This document shows positions 1 to 6,827 of a stretch of DNA of 8,836 bases, piece by piece; positions within the stretch are counted from its first letter, which is position 1; the number at the start of each line of letters is the position of its first letter. Origin of the DNA: Leucothrix mucor (GTDB lineage: Bacteria > Pseudomonadota > Gammaproteobacteria > Thiotrichales > Thiotrichaceae); contig DQUJ01000184.1 of NCBI GenBank assembly GCA_015662325.1, positions 1 through 8,836 of the forward strand. The letters run 5' to 3'. The position numbers and the translations under genes are program-made. A model generated the notes under the pieces. That model made no database searches. It was not told where the DNA came from and saw nothing but the letters and a program-made list of their open reading frames with translations.

Positions 1-243
1 ATGGGTGTTGTGATGATGGAATACATATTGGCAGGCTCAGGTACTATTCTGATTTTTGGTTTGTTTCTTTGGTTGGTGAGACAAGAAAGAAAAAAAAGTC
101 TGACCCAGATGCTAATAAAAATTACGCTTTCTTTTTTAATCGTAAATATGAAGAAGCAAAACTATAACGTCTTCTCCTTAAAGTCACATAAATCACTAAT
201 CAAACACGCCGTGCATTTAGGTGTGCGTGCCACGCAAATATAA
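1..243 (+). CDS. Small membrane-anchored protein of unknown function, frame doubtful
   Basis: An open frame of 80 codons begins at the first base of the window, so the true start may lie further left; the in-frame ATG codons at 13 and 16 are other candidates. Residues about 8-26 form one hydrophobic segment (ILAGSGTILIFGLFLWLV) followed by a basic stretch (RQERKK), which suggests a single-pass inner-membrane protein with its C-terminus inside. After the run of eight A at 90-97 this frame continues for 49 residues of unremarkable composition and overlaps the 3' end of nth by 82 bases. A -1 shift at the A run instead gives a hydrophilic tail (KKKSDPDANKNY...YEEAKL) that stops at 165-167, only 6 bases into nth. 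The second reading looks more natural. I recognise no family. The membrane segment is clear; the exact product is not. Confidence 0.35.
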   Translation: MGVVMMEYILAGSGTILIFGLFLWLVRQERKKSLTQMLIKITLSFLIVNMKKQNYNVFSLKSHKSLIKHAVHLGVRATQI

Positions 244-794
244 CGACCATGTAAAATCAGCCAATGGTGCGCATCCACCATAAACTCTTTAGGAATATGG
301 CGTAATAGCTTTTTCTCAACTTCCACTACGTTTTTACCTTTGGCAATGCCTGTTCGATTACTAACACGAAAGATGTGAGTGTCCACCGCCATTGTTGGGT
401 GTCCGAATGCGGTATTGAGTACCACGTTAGCCGTTTTCCGACCGACGCCGGGTAGGGCTTCTAAGGCTTCTCTATTTTCTGGTATTTGTGAGTCATGCAG
501 TTCAATCAACATCTGACAGGTTTTGATGATATTTTTGCCTTTGGTGTTATACAACCCAATGGTTTTGATGTATTCCTTTAAACCTTCTTCTCCTAACGCA
601 AATATAGCTTCTGGCGTATTCGCAATCGGGTAGAGTTTATCGGTGGCTTTGTTAACGCCTTTGTCGGTTGATTGTGCGGATAGGATGACGGCAATCAGTA
701 ATTCAAAAGGATTACTGTAGTTTAATTCGGTGGTGGGTTTTGGATTGGCTTCGCGCCAGCGACGAAAAATTTCGAAACGTTTGTCTTTATTCAT
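162..794 (-). CDS. nth: Endonuclease III, DNA glycosylase/AP lyase
   Basis: This 210-residue protein is a base-excision repair enzyme that removes oxidised pyrimidines from DNA and cuts the resulting abasic site by beta-elimination. The helix-hairpin-helix is LPGVGRKTA at residues 114-122, with the catalytic lysine K120 and the catalytic aspartate D138 in AVDTHIFRV. The C-terminal [4Fe-4S] loop has C187, C194, C197 and C203 (C-x6-C-x2-C-x5-C). All of these fall at the same numbers as in E. coli Nth (211 residues), which supports the start. No good Shine-Dalgarno sequence precedes the ATG; a TAGAAT box at 806-801 on this strand could be a -10, but it would leave a very short leader. In many gammaproteobacteria nth follows rsxE in one operon. 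Here the oppositely oriented gene at 853-1089 separates them, so nth probably has its own promoter. Confidence 0.97.
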   Translation of the reverse strand: MNKDKRFEIFRRWREANPKPTTELNYSNPFELLIAVILSAQSTDKGVNKATDKLYPIANTPEAIFALGEEGLKEYIKTIGLYNTKGKNIIKTCQMLIELHDSQIPENREALEALPGVGRKTANVVLNTAFGHPTMAVDTHIFRVSNRTGIAKGKNVVEVEKKLLRHIPKEFMVDAHHWLILHGRYICVARTPKCTACLISDLCDFKEKTL

Positions 795-831
795 GAACTT
801 ATTCTATCATTTGGCGTGCATACTAATGCAC
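781..831 (+). promoter_or_regulatory. Candidate promoter and 5'-end hairpin of the small basic gene
   Basis: TTGTCT (781-786) and TATCAT (805-810) are spaced by 18 bases and match the sigma-70 boxes at 4/6 and 5/6. The first box lies inside the 5' end of nth. Transcription would begin near 817. A perfect inverted repeat GTGCAT-ACTA-ATGCAC at 816-831 would then form a hairpin at the very 5' end of the message, or could be an operator. The promoter is inferred from box matches only. Confidence 0.35.
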
Positions 832-852
832 ATAAATAAATAGGAGAATGCT

Positions 853-1089
853 ATGAAAAAGCAAAAGGCTAAATTAAAAGCCAAACAGCTTCATAAAAGC
901 CGTAACCCTATCGCTAATAGCGCAATCATGCGTAAGGGCGGGGTTCATGAAAAAACGCGTAAGGCGAAACGGCAAAAATTAAAGCGTGAATTACGCGCTA
1001 CATTGTCGAAAACCTTGTCTAAAATAGAGCCGAAAACATCGGGAAATTATAAGGATCACGTAAGTGATCCTTTTTTGTGTCTGTGCTAA
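853..1089 (+). CDS. Small very basic protein with terminator inside the reading frame; possible ribosome-rescue factor
   Basis: The 78-codon gene has a good Shine-Dalgarno sequence (TAGGAGA, 841-847) before its ATG. The product has 23 Lys/Arg and only 5 Asp/Glu, with no hydrophobic segment in the body, so it is likely an RNA- or ribosome-binding cytoplasmic protein. The most distinctive stretch is residues 18-48, containing AIMRKGGVHEKTRKAKR. The frame has no stop before a strong intrinsic terminator at 1051-1076 (codons 67-75). A terminated transcript would therefore lack a stop codon, as is known for E. coli arfA and Bacillus brfA, whose short products rescue stalled ribosomes when tmRNA fails. 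The last residues encoded past the hairpin (DPFLCLC) are hydrophobic, as is the discarded tail of E. coli ArfA. MRKGGVH weakly recalls MRKGKH of ArfA. I do not recognise the family, and the rescue role is inference from architecture and charge. It is divergent from nth and convergent with rsxE. Confidence 0.75.
   Translation: MKKQKAKLKAKQLHKSRNPIANSAIMRKGGVHEKTRKAKRQKLKRELRATLSKTLSKIEPKTSGNYKDHVSDPFLCLC
1051..1076 (+). terminator. Intrinsic terminator overlapping codons 67-75 of the small basic gene
   Basis: A perfect 7-bp stem GGATCAC/GTGATCC (1053-1059 with 1064-1070), with two further A-T pairs at its base, closes a GTAA loop of the stable GNRA type. It is followed by six T at 1071-1076. 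On the minus strand the same hairpin is followed only by TTATAATTT, so it may also weakly end the rsx transcript arriving from rsxE. Confidence 0.85.
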
Positions 1090-1121
1090 AAGGCGGTCTT
1101 AAACTAAAAGGAGGGGCTAAT

Positions 1122-1850
1122 TTAATACTTACGTGCCTTAATTTTACTATCCACCACATTCTTAAGCGCAATCAATAAACCCATCCCTAAAAACGCCCCT
1201 GGTGGCAAGATAGCGAGCAGAAAACCCTTGTAGTTATCAAAGACTTGTAAGCTCCAATTATCGGCAATAGAACCGAACATTATTGATACATCGGAGAACA
1301 ACGTGCCATTTCCAATCAACTCACGCATTGCGCCAAGTGCCATCAATACCAGTGCAAAACCAAGCCCCATCATAAAGCCATCGAGTGCCGCACGATTCAT
1401 TTTGTTTTTTGATGCGAATGCTTCTGCGCGCCCGATAATTACGCAGTTGGTTACAATCAGTGGAATAAAAATCCCGAGTACACTGTGTAGTTCTGGGGTG
1501 ATGGCGCTCATGATTAAATCAATTATGGTGACAATAGAGGCGATGACTAAAACATAATACGGGATACGAATTTCTTTTCTAACCCATTTACGGGTAAACG
1601 ATATGGCAACGTTGGATGCGGTTAGGGTAATAATGGTCGCGATACCTAAACCTAGGCCATTGATGAAGTTTCCAGTAACAGCAAGAAGTGGGCATAGCCC
1701 AAGCAGTTGTATTAACCCAGGGTTGTTGTGCCACAGACCGTCCATGATGATTTTGTTGCAATCGGCGCTAGTACAGCTACCCCCTTCAACTTTGGTGCTG
1801 ACCTCAATGTCGCCAACTGTAGTGTTGCTAACTGTCTCAACCGTCGCCAT
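1122..1850 (-). CDS. rsxE: Rnf/Rsx electron transport complex subunit E, with N-terminal extension
   Basis: RsxE is an integral membrane subunit that pairs with RsxA as an inverted-topology partner at the core of the complex. Conserved cysteines C53 (LLGLCPLLAV) and C136 (IVTNCVIIGRAEAF) are those proposed in Rnf structures to bind an iron-sulfur cluster between RnfA and RnfE. The family signatures MRELIGNGTLF and LPPGAFLGMG are present. At 242 residues it carries about 28 extra residues before the usual start, including a C-x4-C pair (C26, C31). This long start is favoured because the ATG overlaps the rsxG stop as TAATG and is preceded by AAGGA, whereas the internal ATG at residue 36 has no ribosome binding site. 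It is the last gene of the operon; its stop lies 32 bases from the stop of the convergent small basic gene. Confidence 0.95.
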   Translation of the reverse strand: MATVETVSNTTVGDIEVSTKVEGGSCTSADCNKIIMDGLWHNNPGLIQLLGLCPLLAVTGNFINGLGLGIATIITLTASNVAISFTRKWVRKEIRIPYYVLVIASIVTIIDLIMSAITPELHSVLGIFIPLIVTNCVIIGRAEAFASKNKMNRAALDGFMMGLGFALVLMALGAMRELIGNGTLFSDVSIMFGSIADNWSLQVFDNYKGFLLAILPPGAFLGMGLLIALKNVVDSKIKARKY

Positions 1851-2497
1851 TATTCTTGTCCTTTCTTAAGGAAGGAGGGGGTGTTGAAAATATCATCCAT
1901 ATGGTCTTGCGCGTACAGTAATGTGGTTCTAACGGCATTTACAATGGCGCGCGGGGTTATGGTTGCACCTGTAAATTGGTCAAAATCACCGCCGTCTTTT
2001 TTTACTTGCCAGCCATTAAGCGCTGGATTGTTTAACGATTTTTTATCAAAATCCAGCACCCAGTTACTTTTGCGAGTTTCCATTTTATCACCTAATCCGG
2101 GTGTTTCTGCATGCTGTGTGATGCGAACGCCAGAGATACTTAAATCATTGCTATTAATGCCTACAAGTAACGTGATTGCACCACTGTAACCTTTTAGTGT
2201 GGTGACTTCAAAAATTGCCGTAACAGGTTTGCCATTGCGCATTGCAAGATACACGGGTGTATCTCTATCAAAACCCGTATCTTGTTTTTTTAGGATGATT
2301 TTATTACTAGCAAGATCATTATCGTAACTGTCTTTTGGGGCAATTTCATTGAGTTTTTGAAGAAGAATGCGGGCTTTGTTTTCTGCTATTTTATCTTTAG
2401 TCAGTGTATTTGTAGTGGTGATAAACAGCACGCTAATTAAAGCAAAGCCTGCCAGCATCGCACCTGCTTTTCCCATTGCTTCAAAGTGCTTTTTCAT
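1850..2497 (-). CDS. rsxG: Rnf/Rsx electron transport complex subunit G, FMN-binding
   Basis: RsxG has one N-terminal membrane helix (about residues 10-30, GKAGAMLAGFALISVLFITTT) and a periplasmic FMN-binding domain. FMN is attached covalently to a threonine by the flavin transferase ApbE; the site is in TGATIT (176-181), most likely T179. ETPGLGDKM at 131-139 is also a family signature. The length, 215 residues, is normal. Its ATG overlaps the rsxD stop as ATGA and its stop overlaps the rsxE start as TAATG, so translation along D-G-E is probably coupled. No gene for ApbE is in the window. Confidence 0.96.
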   Translation of the reverse strand: MKKHFEAMGKAGAMLAGFALISVLFITTTNTLTKDKIAENKARILLQKLNEIAPKDSYDNDLASNKIILKKQDTGFDRDTPVYLAMRNGKPVTAIFEVTTLKGYSGAITLLVGINSNDLSISGVRITQHAETPGLGDKMETRKSNWVLDFDKKSLNNPALNGWQVKKDGGDFDQFTGATITPRAIVNAVRTTLLYAQDHMDDIFNTPSFLKKGQE

Positions 2498-3579
2498 TGG
2501 TTTTTACTCTGCTTCTTACCCTTCTTTTTAGCGCTGATTGAAGGTTTATTAAGTAAAGAGTCATGCCCCATTACTCTGGGTTGTGTGTAGTAATCAATCA
2601 TCGGCACCGCCATATTCATAATCAACACCGAAAATGCAACAGCATCGGGGTAGTTACCCCATGTGCGAATAATATAAATGAAGAATCCAATGCTGGACGC
2701 GTAAAATAACTTGCCCAGTGGTGTGGTGCTGGCGGAGACTGGGTCGGTTGCTATAAAAAATGCTGCCAACATGGTTGCGCCACCGAATAGATGCAGAAAA
2801 GGGGAGGCAAAATTTTCAGGAGAATATAAATAAGCGATACTTGAAATAGCGGTTAATGAGGCAAGTAGTGCCACAGGAATTTGCCAGTGAATGACTTTTT
2901 TGTAGATTAACCAAAGTCCGCCGATTAAGAACCCCATACTGCTCCAAAGCCAGGTGTTACTACTGGCATCTTTTAAGTACGATTGTTGAATAATATCGCT
3001 GTAGGAAGTGCCTGCACGTAAGCCTGTTTTAACTTCATCCAGTGGGGTTGCCATTGTGATTGCATCCCAATCGGGCGTGATGCTAGAACCAAAAACTATT
3101 TTTAGGCTGTCAACAAAACCATAGGTCTGGTTTGTAAAAGGTGTCGCTTGAAGCCATTGACTCATCTCTAACGGAAACGAAACAATAAGGGCCGCAAAGC
3201 CCACCATGGCAGGGTTGAATGGGTTGTAGCCTAATCCACCGTAGAGATGTTTGGCAATGATAATAGCAAAGAATATACCCGTTAAAATCAGCCACCAAGG
3301 CGCTAACGGAGGTAAACTAAGTGCCAATAACCAAGCAGTTACGATGGCGCTGAGGTCACTTAAAAATGGCATGATCGGGCGTTTACGAATGCGTAATGCG
3401 AGTGCTTCTAAGCTCACTGCAAATAGCACGGAAAAGATTATATTAAATAAAATACCCCAGCCGTAGAAATAAAACATTACCAATGTGCCAGGGATTAACG
3501 CCAGCAATACTTGTAGCATCATGCTATTGATATTGTTACTGCTGTTGAAAAAGGGCGATGTGTTGGTTTTAAATTGCAT
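2494..3579 (-). CDS. rsxD: Rnf/Rsx electron transport complex subunit D, FMN-binding
   Basis: This is a 361-residue membrane protein of the NqrB/RnfD family. It passes electrons across the membrane between the cytoplasmic subunits and RsxG and is implicated in ion translocation. The hallmark YGGLGYNPFNPAMVG lies at 113-127. The covalent FMN site is in DAITMATPL, with T178 the acceptor threonine. The C-terminus is short and Lys-rich (KKKGKKQSK). The start matches that of E. coli RsxD, but no clear Shine-Dalgarno sequence is seen (AATTATTAA before ATG). Unlike the other genes of this operon it is not overlapped by its upstream neighbour: 122 non-coding bases with a CACAGAG repeat separate it from rsxC. 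Confidence 0.96.
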   Translation of the reverse strand: MQFKTNTSPFFNSSNNINSMMLQVLLALIPGTLVMFYFYGWGILFNIIFSVLFAVSLEALALRIRKRPIMPFLSDLSAIVTAWLLALSLPPLAPWWLILTGIFFAIIIAKHLYGGLGYNPFNPAMVGFAALIVSFPLEMSQWLQATPFTNQTYGFVDSLKIVFGSSITPDWDAITMATPLDEVKTGLRAGTSYSDIIQQSYLKDASSNTWLWSSMGFLIGGLWLIYKKVIHWQIPVALLASLTAISSIAYLYSPENFASPFLHLFGGATMLAAFFIATDPVSASTTPLGKLFYASSIGFFIYIIRTWGNYPDAVAFSVLIMNMAVPMIDYYTQPRVMGHDSLLNKPSISAKKKGKKQSKNQ

Positions 3580-3701
3580 TTAATAATTCTGTTTGAGTAA
3601 TTTTAACCACAGAGGACACGGAGATCACAGAGGTAAATATTAATAACTCTGTGCTTAGGTGATTTTTTTCAGTCGCCATACTCTCGTGTAAAGATCTCAT
3701 A
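3580..3701. repeat. CACAGAG-type intergenic repeat between rsxC and rsxD
   Basis: At 3606-3633 three diverged nine-base units stand in tandem (CCACAGAGG, ACACGGAG, TCACAGAGG). A reverse copy CTCTGTG follows at 3647-3653. CACAGAG at 3626-3632 can pair with it over 7 bp around a 14-base AT-rich loop. The pattern resembles a dispersed intergenic repeat that I know from many unrelated bacterial genomes (AACCACAGAGGACACAGAG type). No T-run follows the hairpin in the direction of rsx transcription, so it does not look like a terminator. The rest of the gap shows no convincing promoter. Confidence 0.6.
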
Positions 3702-5333
3702 TTATTTTGTTTCTTCTTTTTTAGTTTCTTTGTCTTTTTCTATCTTTGCTTTTTTTGCTTTTGCGCGCGCCATCGCCGCTTTTATAGCATCTGCCTTTGC
3801 ATCGGTTTCATTGTCAGGTTCGCCTGATTCGCTTTTTGCTTTAGCGGCAGCGGCTTTCTTCTTTTGCAGGGCGGCTTTATGGGCGGCACGTTTCTCTTCT
3901 CGTTCGCGTTTATCCCGCTCTTTTCTAAACAATAAAAATTCGTGGCGCTCACGTGCTTGATCGGCTTTTTGCTGATCTTGTTGTTGTTCTCGTATTTCAT
4001 TTTTGGCAAAACGATAATAATCGACCAGCGGAATATGGCTGGGGCAAACGTAGCTACAACAACCACATTCAATACAATCTTTTAAATTATGTGCCTCTGC
4101 TCTGGGGAAATCTTTAGCGCGAATATGCCAGTACATTTGTTGGGGTAATAAATTAACAGGGCAAACATCCATACATTTACTACAACGAATGCAGGGCATA
4201 GTGGGTTGATCCGCATAGGATGAATTCGATTCTGCCAACGCCGTACTGGAAATAAACAAAGCACAGTTAGTGGCTTTAATAATGGGCGCATTATCATCGT
4301 TTAATGCAAATCCCATCATCGGGCCGCCCATAATTAAATGGTCTGCCATTTTGGTATAACCGCCTGCTTGTTCTGCTAAGTAAGAAAAGGGCGTACCGAT
4401 TAAGGTTTCAAAATTTTGTGGGTGTTGAATGCCATTTCCTGTCACCGTGGTAATACGAGAAATAACGGGTATGCCTTTAATAACTGCTTCATAAATACTG
4501 TAAATCGTACCAATATTTTGCCCTAAAATACCCGTGTTAACCGAACGTGTGCCTGCAGGAATCTCGATACCCGTTAGAATTTTAGTGAGCTGTTTAATAT
4601 CGCCGCTGGGGTAAATAGTCGGCACACTAACAACATTAATATTGGCATCATCTTTACACGCTTGTTGCATTGCCAAAATCGCTTCTGGTTTATTATCTTC
4701 TATGCCGATTAAGCATTCTGTTGGCTTTACCAGATGTTGCACGATACGAATCCCCGCAACAATCTCATCGCTACGTTCGCGCATTAAGCGATCATCGCAG
4801 GTAATAAAAGGCTCGCATTCTGCGGCGTTGATAATAAAGGTATCAATTCTTGATTTATTCGCGCCTGCCATTTTAACTGCGGTAGGGAAAACTGCGCCAC
4901 CCAAGCCAACAACACCTGCTTGCTGAATACGATCGACTATTATTTCAGGTTTTAAGGATGTGTAATCAGCAAGTGGCTCAAGTTTGTTTTCATCATCCAA
5001 CCCTTTATCTTTACCATCGGTGTCAATAATAATACACAGTTCCGCAAGATTGGACGGGTGTGGTTGAGAATGATCTTCAATGGCGCTGATAACACCAGAA
5101 CTTGGCGCATGAATATTGGCACTGATTTTATCGTGCATCGCGATTGCGATTAACTGCTCTTTTAAAACCTTATCACCTACGGCTACAACGGGTTCTGCAG
5201 GCGCGCCCGTGTGTTGTTGTAACGATAATATAAGTTGCGCGGGGATGCCTGCATCCTTTATTGGGAGCGCTGTCGATTCATCTTTATGAAAAGGCGGGTG
5301 AACGCCACCGTGAATCTGCGTGAGCTGTCTCAT
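3702..5333 (-). CDS. rsxC: Rnf/Rsx electron transport complex subunit C, NADH/FMN and [4Fe-4S] binding
   Basis: RsxC is the cytoplasmic, membrane-associated subunit that exchanges electrons with NAD(H). The N-terminal GGVHPP (9-14) is a family signature. The glycine-rich nucleotide loop is [15 protein letters not shown] at 140-154, followed by the FMN-site region [11 protein letters not shown]. Two [4Fe-4S] ferredoxin motifs follow: C381, C384, C387, C391 and C420, C423, C426, C430. After residue 445 comes a charged, probably coiled tail rich in Lys, Glu, Gln and Ala. E. coli RsxC has about 740 residues because a unit like DPRKAAVEAAIARAKARK is repeated in its tail; here only one such unit is seen ([18 protein letters not shown], 511-528), which explains the length of 543. 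The ATG overlaps the rsxB stop as ATGA and is preceded by GAGG. Confidence 0.97.
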   Translation of the reverse strand: MRQLTQIHGGVHPPFHKDESTALPIKDAGIPAQLILSLQQHTGAPAEPVVAVGDKVLKEQLIAIAMHDKISANIHAPSSGVISAIEDHSQPHPSNLAELCIIIDTDGKDKGLDDENKLEPLADYTSLKPEIIVDRIQQAGVVGLGGAVFPTAVKMAGANKSRIDTFIINAAECEPFITCDDRLMRERSDEIVAGIRIVQHLVKPTECLIGIEDNKPEAILAMQQACKDDANINVVSVPTIYPSGDIKQLTKILTGIEIPAGTRSVNTGILGQNIGTIYSIYEAVIKGIPVISRITTVTGNGIQHPQNFETLIGTPFSYLAEQAGGYTKMADHLIMGGPMMGFALNDDNAPIIKATNCALFISSTALAESNSSYADQPTMPCIRCSKCMDVCPVNLLPQQMYWHIRAKDFPRAEAHNLKDCIECGCCSYVCPSHIPLVDYYRFAKNEIREQQQDQQKADQARERHEFLLFRKERDKREREEKRAAHKAALQKKKAAAAKAKSESGEPDNETDAKADAIKAAMARAKAKKAKIEKDKETKKEETK

Positions 5334-5944
5334 GCCGCATCCTCGGTTTTTTCTGAATTAATCGGTATGGGAATAATCGGGTAGTTTTTTTCTGTGCGAA
5401 TGGGTTCTTTCCACTTCCAGTTTTTGGATGTGGTTTTGATTGGCAACATCACAATGCAATCAACGGGGCAGGGTGGTAAACATAATTCACAGCCCGTACA
5501 TTCCGATTCGATGACGGTGTGCATATGTTTCGCCGCGCCTGCAATCGCATCCACAGGGCAAGCCTGAATACATAATGTGCAACCAATACAGTCTTTTTCG
5601 ATAATCACCGCAACTTCGGGTTGATCTGCTTGATCGGCATGAAGCTCTTCATCAAGATCGAGTGGCTCGACATCTAATAAATCAGCCAGTGCTAGCATGG
5701 TTGTTTCGCCACCTGGGGGGCAGAGGTTAATTTGTGCCTCACCTTTTGCAATGGCTTCTGCATACGGGCGACAACCCGCATAACTACATTGCCCGCACTG
5801 TGTTTGCGGTAGTAGGTTATCAACCTGATCGGTTAATGGATCGCCTTCTACTTTAAAACGCACCGACGCGTAGCCCAGCACCATTCCGAAGAAGGCTGCT
5901 AGCCCGACTAATACGGCGATTGCAATTAAGACAGTGGTTAACAT
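5330..5944 (-). CDS. rsxB: Rnf/Rsx electron transport complex subunit B, iron-sulfur protein
   Basis: RsxB has an N-terminal membrane anchor (about residues 4-26) and then carries iron-sulfur clusters in the cytoplasm. The Fe4S module has C50, C53, C58 and C75 ([10 protein letters not shown]...LCPPGG). Two ferredoxin-type [4Fe-4S] motifs follow: C119, C122, C125, C129 and C149, C152, C155, C159. It links RsxC with the membrane part and is the likely entry or exit point for ferredoxin electrons. The tail after residue 165 is short and unlike the E. coli one. The ATG overlaps the rsxA stop as TAATG. Confidence 0.97.
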   Translation of the reverse strand: MLTTVLIAIAVLVGLAAFFGMVLGYASVRFKVEGDPLTDQVDNLLPQTQCGQCSYAGCRPYAEAIAKGEAQINLCPPGGETTMLALADLLDVEPLDLDEELHADQADQPEVAVIIEKDCIGCTLCIQACPVDAIAGAAKHMHTVIESECTGCELCLPPCPVDCIVMLPIKTTSKNWKWKEPIRTEKNYPIIPIPINSEKTEDAA

Positions 5945-6528
5945 TATGACGCTTTAATCAACCCCGTAAAGCCCATAAACGCGAGCGCCATTAAACCTGC
6001 GGTAATCATGCCAATGGCGCTACCTTGAAATGCTTCGGGCACATCCGATGCCGCTAATCGTTCGCGCATGGCGGCGAATAATACTAATACCAGCGTAAAA
6101 CCAAGCGCAGAACCAAAGCCGTATAAAGCAGATTCTATAAAGCCATTCGATTGTTGAACATTCAGTAGTGCAACGCCTAATACCGCACAGTTAGTTGTGA
6201 TTAACGGTAAATAAATCCCCAATACATTATGTAATAAAGGACTGGTTTTGTGAATGACAAGCTCGGTAAAGCCAACAATAGCGGCGATTACCAGAATAAA
6301 GCTGATAGTACGAAGGTATTCAAGATCAAATGGGCCGAGTAAGTATTCATGTATAAGAAAACTACAAATAGATGAAAGTGTGAGTACAAATGTAGTCGCT
6401 AGCCCCATACCCATTGCGGTTTCTAGTTTTCGAGAAACACCCATAAATGGACACAGCCCAAGAAATTGGGCAAGGACGATATTGTTCACCCAAACAGTAC
6501 CAATAATGATGAGTAGGTATTCAGTCAT
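5944..6528 (-). CDS. rsxA: Rnf/Rsx electron transport complex subunit A
   Basis: This integral membrane protein of 194 residues, with six expected helices, is the partner of RsxE and a relative of NqrE. C26 ([21 protein letters not shown]) and C114 ([15 protein letters not shown]) are the conserved cysteines proposed to hold an iron-sulfur cluster between the two subunits. Length and both ends match E. coli RsxA, so the start is well supported even though no clear Shine-Dalgarno sequence lies upstream (GATTTAGTAACT before ATG). It is the first gene of the operon; its promoter must lie in the gene-free stretch to its right. Confidence 0.97.
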   Translation of the reverse strand: MTEYLLIIIGTVWVNNIVLAQFLGLCPFMGVSRKLETAMGMGLATTFVLTLSSICSFLIHEYLLGPFDLEYLRTISFILVIAAIVGFTELVIHKTSPLLHNVLGIYLPLITTNCAVLGVALLNVQQSNGFIESALYGFGSALGFTLVLVLFAAMRERLAASDVPEAFQGSAIGMITAGLMALAFMGFTGLIKAS

Positions 6529-6621
6529 AGTTACTAAATCAGTTGCAAGGTAATTTTGTCAAAATTAAAGCCCGTATTTTGCCATAGGGTGATAGCTTAA
6601 CCTAGCTCATTTTGAGTGCTG

Positions 6622-6657
6622 ATGATATAAATCATACTAAAACTGTTGGTTATTATA
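6622..6657 (-). promoter_or_regulatory. FNR-like palindrome and -10-like box upstream of rsxA
   Basis: ATGAT-ATAA-ATCAT at 6622-6635 is a perfect inverted repeat and differs from the FNR/ANR consensus (TTGAT-N4-ATCAA) only in the outermost base of each half. On the minus strand a perfect TATAAT is present at 6657-6652, but its -35 region is poor. If that box is used, the palindrome would lie just downstream of the start point and would suit repression. Oxygen control of rsx genes is plausible biologically. The assignment rests on pattern matching only. Confidence 0.3.
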
Positions 6658-6793
6658 GTTAGCGACGAAATAAAGGTGTGTTTTATGGATTGATTGAAGT
6701 AATTATTATCGCCTATATTAAAAATTAACTGGCTATAAATAAGGGTTTAGGGGGCTAATTAAGAAACTTTCAGTTGGATTATTAATATTTATA

Positions 6794-6821
6794 TTGAACT
6801 TTAAGTAGATTCACATATACT
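6794..6821 (+). promoter_or_regulatory. Candidate promoter of the small RNA
   Basis: TTGAAC (6794-6799) and TATACT (6816-6821) are separated by 16 bases and match the sigma-70 boxes at 4/6 and 5/6. The predicted start is about 6828, just ahead of the CCTATTC arm of the structured element. Confidence 0.4.
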
Positions 6822-6827
6822 AACGCA

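Noticed and set aside
91..110. Possible nth terminator on the minus strand: TCTG-GGT-CAGA followed by eight T.
   Set aside because: The stem has only 4 bp with a 3-base loop, too weak to call, although the T-run could help termination.
1303..1869. Plus-strand open frames opposite rsxE.
   Set aside because: They are shadows of the rsxE coding strand; the minus-strand protein is a clear family match.
3569..3700. Minus-strand frame of 43 codons between rsxC and rsxD, beginning MRSLHES and containing SVISVSSVVK.
   Set aside because: The SVSSVVK part is simply the translated CACAGAG repeat, which gives such false frames in many genomes, and the frame overlaps the rsxD start.
4140..4160. Possible odd residues in the RsxC cluster motifs.
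   Set aside because: All eight ligand cysteines are present with normal spacing; GGAVFP in place of GGAGFP in the nucleotide loop is ordinary variation.
6533..6562. Perfect TTGACA on the minus strand 29 bases before rsxA.
   Set aside because: The best -10 at proper spacing is TTTAGT, which would place the start point within the rsxA start codon; the distance makes it an unlikely promoter.
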